Assembly (NCBI GenBank): GCA_036003885.1
Contig: DASYSA010000162.1
Coordinates: forward strand, 1 to 18,779
DNA from: DASYSA01 sp036003885
GTDB taxonomy: Bacteria > Acidobacteriota > Blastocatellia > UBA7656
DNA length: 18,779 bases
Direction: 5' to 3'
Of the stretch, positions 1-5,449 are shown piece after piece. Within the stretch, counting starts at the first letter, position 1; each line of letters starts with the position of its first letter. Made by a program: the position numbers and the translations under genes. Under the pieces are notes generated by a model. It saw only the letters and a program-made list of their open reading frames with translations, did no database searches and was not told the DNA's origin.

Positions 1-193
1 CGGTTTCTGCTATCGAGGAAACCACCTTATTCACAGCTGCCGCGACTGGAGTGAAGCCCGCCATCACCCATGTCCGCAAGACCGACTGTTCGCTATCGGG
101 GTTTCGCGCATACGCCGACATCAGGACTACCTGGCCGAGCAACAATGTTGCCAGCACCCACGGAGCTCTTTGTTGTGAGGGATTCGCGCTCAT
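1..193 (-). CDS. mreC: MreC, N-terminal part (runs off left edge)
   Basis: Reading the minus strand from an ATG at 193 gives 64 open codons to the window edge. The protein starts MSANPSQQRAPWVLATLLLG, has one hydrophobic N-terminal segment at about residues 11-26, and continues with an RNPDSEQSVLRTW stretch and an amphipathic region entering what should be the coiled coil. This is how MreC begins: a short cytoplasmic tail, one inner-membrane anchor, then a periplasmic coiled coil and beta domains that connect MreB to the elongation machinery. The position, 110 bases downstream of mreB on the same strand, matches the usual mreB-mreC order. No Shine-Dalgarno sequence is visible before the ATG; the bases just upstream read CCTTCCCC, the opposite sense. 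The identification rests on the membrane anchor, context and recognised flavour, since only the N-terminus is present. Confidence 0.8.
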   Translation of the reverse strand, partial: MSANPSQQRAPWVLATLLLGQVVLMSAYARNPDSEQSVLRTWVMAGFTPVAAAVNKVVSSIAET

Positions 194-213
194 AAGGGGA
201 AGGATCCAGGAAT

Positions 214-299
214 TAGGATCTAGGATTAGGATCTAGATCACTTTGGTCCGTATTTCCTGATTCCTATCCTCACTCCTAGATCCTAAATCCTAGATCCTA
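214..299. repeat. Heptad inverted repeat between mreB and mreC
   Basis: The left arm (214-236) is made of TAGGATC / TAGGATT / AGGATC units. The right arm (275-299) is CCTAGAT, CCTAAAT, CCTAGAT, CCTA, a clean 7-base period. The arms are reverse complements over about 23 bases with one bulge, separated by a loop of roughly 39 bases that itself contains partial CCT units. In mRNA from the minus strand this would be a long hairpin between the mreB stop (303) and the mreC start (193). It lacks a following U-tract, so it is not a typical terminator. It could still affect processing, stability or relative expression of the two genes. Confidence 0.85.
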
Positions 300-302
300 C
301 CT

Positions 303-1352
303 TCACAGCCCGTGGTGAAGCATTGTGTTCTCCCAGCTAACACGGCTCAGGAGATCGAAGTCGGCGAGCATCTTTCCGGTACCCAGCGCAACCGACGACA
401 GCGGATTCTCGGCAAGGGAGACCGGCACTCCGGTCTCATGCATAAGCCGCTTGTCCATTCCCTTGAGCAACGCGCCGCCCCCGGTCAATACGATGCCCCG
501 CTCCGCGATGTCCGCCGACAACTCGGGAGGAGTGCGCTCGAGCGCGACTCTCACTGCATTGACGATGGTGGAGATGGGATCAGCCAGCGCTTCCCGGACC
601 TCCTCATCGGTTATGGTGATCGTTCGCGGCACTCCTTCGATCAGGTTGCGACCCTTGATCTCCATCTGGATCGGCTCGTCAACCGGCCAGGCCGAGCCGA
701 GCTCTATTTTGATCGACTCCGAAGTTCGCTCGCCGATCAGCAGGTTGTACTTGCGCTTGATGTACTGAATGATCGCCTCGTCGAGTTCATTGCCGGCGAC
801 CCTGACGGCGCGAGAATAGACGATTCCCGAAAGCGAGATAACAGCAATATCAGTTGTTCCGCCTCCGATGTCGACGATCATATTCCCATAGGGTTCTGTA
901 ATCGGAAGACCGGCGCCGATTGCAGCCGCCATCGCTTCCGCGACCAGGTATACCTTCGACGCTTTCGCTCTATAAGCGGCGTCTTCCACCGCGCGCCGTT
1001 CGACTTGAGTGATCTCCCCCGGCACGCCGATGACCACGCGAGGAGACACCCACGAACGGCCATTGTGCGCCTTGCGGATGAAGTGCTGGAGCATCTTCTC
1101 GGTGACTTCGAAATCAGCGATCACCCCATCTTTCATCGGACGGATGGCGATGATATTGCCGGGCGTGCGGCCAAGCATCTCCTTGGCCTCTTTGCCGACA
1201 GCCTCAACCTTGTTAGTTACTTTGTTGATTGCAACTATTGAGGGCTCGCTGACTACTATTCCTCGGCCTTTGGCGTAGACTAAAGTGTTTGCGGTGCCTA
1301 GATCTATTGCAAGGTCGCTTGAAAACGGATTGAATAAATTTCTCATCCTCAT
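303..1352 (-). CDS. mreB: Rod shape-determining protein MreB
   Basis: Bacterial actin homologue that polymerises on the inner face of the cytoplasmic membrane and guides lateral cell-wall synthesis. The 349-residue length fits the family. The actin-fold nucleotide motifs are all present: phosphate-1 loop DLGTANTLVY (17-26), phosphate-2 loop DIGGGTTD (161-168), the VAEAMAAAIGAGL segment (137-149) and the adenosine motif LTGGGALLKG (289-298). Two in-frame ATGs lie at 1352 and 1346. The nearest purine-rich sequence (AAGGAGAG) is about 19 bases before the first, so the start is not decided by a good ribosome site; 1352 is kept. The GGDEF gene ends 71 bases upstream on the same strand, and mreC follows downstream after a heptad-repeat hairpin. 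Nothing in the protein looks damaged. Confidence 0.97.
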   Translation of the reverse strand: MRMRNLFNPFSSDLAIDLGTANTLVYAKGRGIVVSEPSIVAINKVTNKVEAVGKEAKEMLGRTPGNIIAIRPMKDGVIADFEVTEKMLQHFIRKAHNGRSWVSPRVVIGVPGEITQVERRAVEDAAYRAKASKVYLVAEAMAAAIGAGLPITEPYGNMIVDIGGGTTDIAVISLSGIVYSRAVRVAGNELDEAIIQYIKRKYNLLIGERTSESIKIELGSAWPVDEPIQMEIKGRNLIEGVPRTITITDEEVREALADPISTIVNAVRVALERTPPELSADIAERGIVLTGGGALLKGMDKRLMHETGVPVSLAENPLSSVALGTGKMLADFDLLSRVSWENTMLHHGL

Positions 1353-1423
1353 TGACTGATTTTTTTCGTTACTCTCCTTGCTTCTTAAACGTGTTATCTA
1401 AAGAGCGCGCAAAACCCTAAATG

Positions 1424-2464
1424 TCAGCTCACGGCAATTCGCACACTGTTCTTTCGGCTGATCTTCGCTTCATACATCGCCGCGTCTGCCAGTTCGATCA
1501 GCTTCTCCGCTTCGGTCGCATGCTCGGGAAAGCTTGCAACCCCGAAGCTCGCCGTCAGATAGATGTCCGCTCCCACACCGCCATTGAATCTGTGCGCGGC
1601 AATCTCGGTGCGCACGCGTTCGGCCATCTGCGTAGCCTGCATAGCCGTGGTCTCCGGCAGCATCATCACAAACTCGTCCCCCCCAAACCGCGCTACAACG
1701 TCGGCGTCTCTGACCAGCATCGTTATTACGCTCGCAACTTCAGTGAGAGTAACACTACCGGCGCGGTGGCCGTATGCGTCATTGACGAGCTTGAACCCAT
1801 CCAAATCCATAAACACCACTGAGACCGAAGACCCGTAACGGCGCGCGCGGCGAATCTCATTTTCAAGCGTCTGGTAGAGATAGCGCACGTTATACAGTCG
1901 CGTTAGATCGTCCACCAGCGATTGGCGAGTCGCGTCGTAGTGATCGATTGCATTGGCCAGGGCGATGGCAAGCGACCTGGATACCAACTCAATCGCTTTG
2001 ACGTCTCGCTCTTCAAACCGCGAGCCTTCTCCGTCCTCATCGGAGAGTCGAATCGCCTGCACTGCGCCGATCAAGCGCCCCTTGACCGCCAGGGGGACGC
2101 ATACAATAACACGCTCCTGCCGCGTAAAGAGCAATCCCGTATGCGGCTGGTCATCAGCGCCGCCGTTGAGAACCGTGCATTGTTCATTCGCGGATTGCAC
2201 CAGAGGATCAGACGCATCGCTCAACTCGACGAAAGGCGCGAGAGGGAACGCCGCAGCGTTCGTCGCTCGCACCAGCTCGAGGCGTTCAGCCTGTTCGGCT
2301 TTTAGGAAGATCGCCCACGAGTCTGCCTGAACAATAGCGGGAAGCAACTCGATCGCGGATGCGACGACTACGCCAGCCTCCAGCGATTCGTGAAACCGCA
2401 TCGCGGCTTCAAAGATCAACTCGGTTAGAACTTCGTCTTGCATCTGCAAACCTACCTGCGACAT
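1424..2464 (-). CDS. GAF-GGDEF cyclic dinucleotide synthase, possible Hypr type
   Basis: A GAF sensor domain (about residues 12-175) is followed by a GGDEF cyclase domain (about 180-346). Visible motifs are the metal-binding aspartates in MDLDGFK (219-225), K225 and N228 of KLVND, the signature GGDEF at 261-265, and RDAD at 252-255. RDAD is an intact inhibitory RxxD site exactly five residues before GGDEF. Canonical diguanylate cyclases have GHxxGD after KxxND. Here it reads GHRAGS, so the residue equivalent to PleD Asp344 is Ser237 (codon AGT, 1756-1754). That change is typical of Hypr enzymes, which make 3',3'-cGAMP besides c-di-GMP. The start at 2464 is preferred because GAGGCAGGA precedes it; upstream in-frame alternatives are an ATG at 2491 and a TTG at 2563, neither with a ribosome site. 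The GAF ligand cannot be read from the sequence. The protein appears soluble, with no membrane segment or signal peptide. It may be cotranscribed with mreB. Confidence 0.93.
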   Translation of the reverse strand: MSQVGLQMQDEVLTELIFEAAMRFHESLEAGVVVASAIELLPAIVQADSWAIFLKAEQAERLELVRATNAAAFPLAPFVELSDASDPLVQSANEQCTVLNGGADDQPHTGLLFTRQERVIVCVPLAVKGRLIGAVQAIRLSDEDGEGSRFEERDVKAIELVSRSLAIALANAIDHYDATRQSLVDDLTRLYNVRYLYQTLENEIRRARRYGSSVSVVFMDLDGFKLVNDAYGHRAGSVTLTEVASVITMLVRDADVVARFGGDEFVMMLPETTAMQATQMAERVRTEIAAHRFNGGVGADIYLTASFGVASFPEHATEAEKLIELADAAMYEAKISRKNSVRIAVS

Positions 2465-2863
2465 ATGTCCTGCCTCTGAGCCTTGTGCCATTGAGGTTGA
2501 CGGATAGCGCTCAGACGCAGAAACGGACAATCTTTCATTCCCAACACGAACCCAGCAGAGCAAGAGAGTGTGATCTTATGGCAGGTCGACAAAGCTCGAG
2601 GGGGCGAGAAGAAGCGATGGGATGAGTCCAACTTATTTAGTAGTTGTCCCGGTGTGGGTCGGTACTCCTACTCATCCAAAGAAGTCCGAGGTACTCTTTA
2701 ATTTGGTCAACACGCCCCGCGCCGCCTCAAGCCTGGTCAGTCAGCCCCAAATTCCAATTAACCCTTTAGAAGAAGCAACTTTAGCACGCCAACATGTAAC
2801 AATCAAGAGGTTTCCACTGCTATGTGCGAAAGTTAGTGAAAAAAGATGAACGGAGTGACGAGG
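2465..2863. other. Spacer without a convincing gene
   Basis: About 400 bases upstream of the GGDEF gene. A 75-codon plus-strand frame (2622-2849) is open, but it has no recognisable domain, no ribosome site and no family resemblance, so it is not called. The minus strand here should contain the promoter for the GGDEF-mreB-mreC run, but I see no convincing -35/-10 pair. The stretch is more AT-rich than the neighbouring genes. Confidence 0.5.
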
Positions 2864-3003
2864 AATGGCGGAGTGGGCGAATGGGTGAGTGGGAGAATGG
2901 GGGCGTATGCGACCGAGAGTATTCCTGTCAGTGCCCACCGAGTCGAGCCATTCCCCAATTCTCCCACTCTCCCATTCTCCCATTCCCCCAGACCCCCGAC
3001 ACC
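2864..3003. repeat. Octamer inverted repeat
   Basis: The left arm is five consecutive 8-base units of the form RRTGGGNG (2864-2903): AATGGCGG, AGTGGGCG, AATGGGTG, AGTGGGAG, AATGGGGG. The right arm from 2948 is the complement family in 8-base steps: CCATTCCC, CAATTCTC, CCACTCTC, CCATTCTC, CCATTCCC, then more degenerate CCAGACCC and CCGACACC. The arms can pair over about 25 bases with few mismatches around a loop of 44 bases (2904-2947). All six frames across it give low-complexity peptides, so the open frames here are artefacts of the repeat. Confidence 0.88.
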
Positions 3004-3404
3004 CCCACACTCCCACACACCGACACGCTCCTCTTAACTAGAGACATCGAAAATCTTTTGTGATACTATGCCTGCGAGTACGGCGAACTAACCGGCTGGC
3101 AGGCAGCCGGGAGCTCCCTCACAGTCGTCGCTCTTCTTTGCTGTCAGCCCCTGGAAACAAGCAGTGCTGATCACTTATGACCGTGCGAATGCGCTCTCCG
3201 GCCGGTCTTGGATGGGGTTTAAGCCCGGGTCGGTCGAATTGCTCGCCGCTGATAGAACCGAGGGTGAGAGTAGGCTATCTAACTTGCACCGCACAATTCG
3301 GGTAAGCTAGACTCGGGATCAGGCAAAGAAGCTCAATGCTCCCTAATTGAGAAGCACACTACCAGGAGACTCACGCTGAGGCGGAGGAACTTGAGGGGGA
3401 TCAC
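3004..3404 (+). other. Non-coding leader upstream of the receiver gene
   Basis: Four hundred bases with no gene. It includes an extended -10-like element TGTGATACT (3059-3067) and a 7-base-pair hairpin, CCGGCTG (3092-3098) with CAGCCGG (3104-3110). The five-base loop GCAGG can also pair with CCTGC at 3071-3075, which would make a small pseudoknot. A perfect palindrome GGGAGCTCCC (3109-3118) overlaps the right arm. I could not match it to RNase P RNA, tmRNA, SRP RNA or a known riboswitch by eye. It may be a long 5' leader, a small RNA, or simply spacer. Confidence 0.35.
3284..3313 (+). promoter_or_regulatory. Possible sigma70-type promoter for the receiver gene
   Basis: TTGCAC (3284-3289) and TAGACT (3308-3313) are separated by 18 bases. 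The first matches the -35 consensus in its TTG and the second matches four of six -10 bases. It would give a leader of about 85 bases ahead of the ATG at 3405. This is a match by eye only, and acidobacterial promoters are not well defined. Confidence 0.3.
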
Positions 3405-5318
3405 ATGACTAGCAGAATTTTACTCGCTGACGACAGCATCACTATTCAGAAGGTAGTGAACCTGACCTTTGCCGATGAGGGCATCGAGGTGATCGCCGTC
3501 AGCAATGGAGAGGTGGCCGAACGCCGCCTGAGTGAAATCAATCCGGACCTCGTGCTGGCCGACATCTTTATGCCGGGTAAGAACGGCTACGAGCTTTGCG
3601 AATTCGTCAAGCAGAGTCCCCAGTTCCGAAACGTGCCCGTCGTGCTGCTCGTAGGAGCCTTCGAGCCTTTCAATGAAGCCGAAGCGCGCCGCGTGCGAGC
3701 GGATGCACACCTCACCAAACCCTTTGAGTCGAGGACCCTCGTCGAAACGGTGCGCAAGCTCATAGGCAAGAGCGGCCGAGCCGGGGCGGCGGCCTCTCAG
3801 TCGGGACCATTGCAAGCACCCGTTTCTGAGGCGCAGCCGATCGCCCAGCCACCTTTCAATCTCGATCTCTCGGCAATGACGCCTGAGTGGTCGCCGGCCC
3901 AACCTCCCTCGGCGGACGGCAACCCGTTTGGCGTAGTGCCTAACAGCGCACCCTCGACCGATCACTCTCCTCTGGATCTGGACTATGGCTCTTTGACCCG
4001 TGGCGACAATGCGCCGTCGGGTTTTCAAATCGAACCTCCGGAATCAGGGTCGGATACCGGGTTCTCCTTTGTCAGTTCGGTGAAGGATACGGCTGAGCTG
4101 CCACAAATCGAAGATGTCGTGGACACCGCGCCCTCCGACGACTCGTGGAGTCAGAAACCTGTCGTGTTTGAAGGGGAGACCGCCTTCTCCGATGACGCAG
4201 CACCGCCGGCAGGTAGCGGAGAGACCTTCGGCGCACCGGTTGATGAGTCGAATGAGACCGCGGGCTTCAAGGTTCAGTCCACGTTCAGCGGGCAATCGCC
4301 CAGCGTCATGCTGGACTTCGAGAAACTTGAAGCGCCGGCGCCGTCCGTGCCCGACAGCGTCGTCTCCTTCGATGTTGATTTTTCCACGTTCTCGACCACC
4401 GATGCGCCGTCGCCATCCGCACACACCGATCCGGAGCCCGATCGACCACTCGAAGTTGATAGCAGTGAACAGAGTGGATGGGCTGACTCAAGTCAGGACT
4501 ACGCTGTAAGCCAGGATGTCGGTGTTGATTTCGCCGAGCAGGGCCACACCGCGGCCCAGTCGCTCACGCTGGACGATCCGTTGGGAGACGTGCTTTCAGC
4601 CGAAACTTCGCAGACCGAAGTTGGCGCATTCGATTTCGTCCCACAGCCGGAAAGTGAGATCGATGACCAGCCGTCATCATATGTCCGAAATCCCTGGGAA
4701 TCCGAAGTCCCTCATGCAGACTCCCCCCTCGGTGCTTCAGATCTATCGGGAGCGATGCCCTATCTGGACGCTTCCGCGACTGATAGAGCAGGCGCGGTGG
4801 TCCACTCCGGACTGTCATTTGAAGCCTTCAGTCCCGTCGTTGAAGAACCGGCCTGGACTGAGCCATCCGAGGTGACTGAGACTGTCGAAACAGCCCTACC
4901 TGATACGGAAGGTCCTGAAGAGGTGTTTACATCGTCTGAGATGTGGACCAGCGAAGTGCCTCAGTTCGCCGCGATCGACATCGAGGCGGTCACGGTAGAG
5001 GAAGCACAAGCAACTGGGGATTACGCAGACTCGCTTGATGCTGGAACCGGGTTCGCCTTCGCCTCGGTGGGTGACCCACTCGCAGAAGAGCCATTGCCGC
5101 CGCCATCCCCGCCACCCGTAGTCGAGAGCGCTCTGGCTGACAGTCACGAGGAGGACGCACTGAGCCTCCCGCAAGGCGTGATCGATGAGATCGTTCGCCG
5201 CGTTGTTGCTCAAATCGGAGACGCTGTTGTCCGTGAGATCGCATGGGAGGTTATCCCCGACTGCGTCGAGCGCGTCGTCGAGAAACTGACCCACGAGGGC
5301 GCGGCAAAGAGAATGTAG
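3405..5318 (+). CDS. Receiver-domain protein with long acidic linker and C-terminal helical domain
   Basis: A 637-residue soluble protein. Residues 1-122 are a two-component receiver domain with acidic pair D9/D10, phosphoacceptor D53 (in LADIFMPG) and K105 (in LTKPF). The switch Thr/Ser position carries Val83 (LLVGAFEPF) and the aromatic switch position is His102, so phosphorylation may be read out atypically. Residues about 125-585 are rich in Pro, Ser, Asp, Glu and Ala and look disordered. The last 50 residues (588-637) form a predicted helical module, with DEIVRRVVAQ and REIAWEVIPD. No DNA-binding, kinase or GGDEF output domain is visible, so it may act as a scaffold or by protein contact. 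The start is supported by AGGGGG at 3394-3399, five bases before the ATG. It ends at a strong terminator, so it is probably a single-gene unit. Partner kinase and function are unknown. Confidence 0.88.
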   Translation: MTSRILLADDSITIQKVVNLTFADEGIEVIAVSNGEVAERRLSEINPDLVLADIFMPGKNGYELCEFVKQSPQFRNVPVVLLVGAFEPFNEAEARRVRADAHLTKPFESRTLVETVRKLIGKSGRAGAAASQSGPLQAPVSEAQPIAQPPFNLDLSAMTPEWSPAQPPSADGNPFGVVPNSAPSTDHSPLDLDYGSLTRGDNAPSGFQIEPPESGSDTGFSFVSSVKDTAELPQIEDVVDTAPSDDSWSQKPVVFEGETAFSDDAAPPAGSGETFGAPVDESNETAGFKVQSTFSGQSPSVMLDFEKLEAPAPSVPDSVVSFDVDFSTFSTTDAPSPSAHTDPEPDRPLEVDSSEQSGWADSSQDYAVSQDVGVDFAEQGHTAAQSLTLDDPLGDVLSAETSQTEVGAFDFVPQPESEIDDQPSSYVRNPWESEVPHADSPLGASDLSGAMPYLDASATDRAGAVVHSGLSFEAFSPVVEEPAWTEPSEVTETVETALPDTEGPEEVFTSSEMWTSEVPQFAAIDIEAVTVEEAQATGDYADSLDAGTGFAFASVGDPLAEEPLPPPSPPPVVESALADSHEEDALSLPQGVIDEIVRRVVAQIGDAVVREIAWEVIPDCVERVVEKLTHEGAAKRM

Positions 5319-5362
5319 AGCCGCACCGCTCCGGACTCGATTAAGAAAGAGAACTAGCCCTG

Positions 5363-5404
5363 AAGGGATCGAGAGGTTGACCATGCTCTCTCGATCCCTT
5401 TTAA
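5363..5404 (+). terminator. Rho-independent terminator after the receiver gene
   Basis: A perfect 13-base-pair stem, AAGGGATCGAGAG (5363-5375) with CTCTCGATCCCTT (5388-5400), has a 12-base loop and is followed by TTTTAATTGTT. It lies 44 bases after the stop codon of the receiver gene and immediately before valS. The position argues that translation of valS does not begin at the TTG at 5405 abutting the stem. Confidence 0.85.
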
Positions 5405-5449
5405 TTGTTCAGTACTTCGCAACCACGATCAGGACGCTTTGTTGAACAT

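Noticed and set aside
214..299. mreB-mreC hairpin as a rho-independent terminator
   Set aside because: It lacks a U-tract, has a 39-base loop and separates two genes normally cotranscribed.
312..1241. Long plus-strand open frame (309 codons) opposite mreB
   Set aside because: It is antisense to a clear mreB, has no domain and arises from the GC-rich codon use of the real gene.
2622..2849. 75-codon plus-strand frame upstream of the octamer repeat
   Set aside because: No ribosome site, no recognisable family, ends in the AT-rich stretch; judged a chance frame.
2741..3063. Several overlapping open frames rich in Gly, Trp, Pro and His around the octamer repeat
   Set aside because: They are translations of the tandem repeat on both strands; period-8 repeats give periodic peptides in every frame.
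3064..3404. Known structured RNAs (RNase P RNA, tmRNA, SRP RNA, GEMM riboswitch) in the long leader
   Set aside because: None of their signature sequences was found; in particular no GACGCAAAG-type GEMM core, even though a cGAMP riboswitch would have suited the Hypr enzyme.
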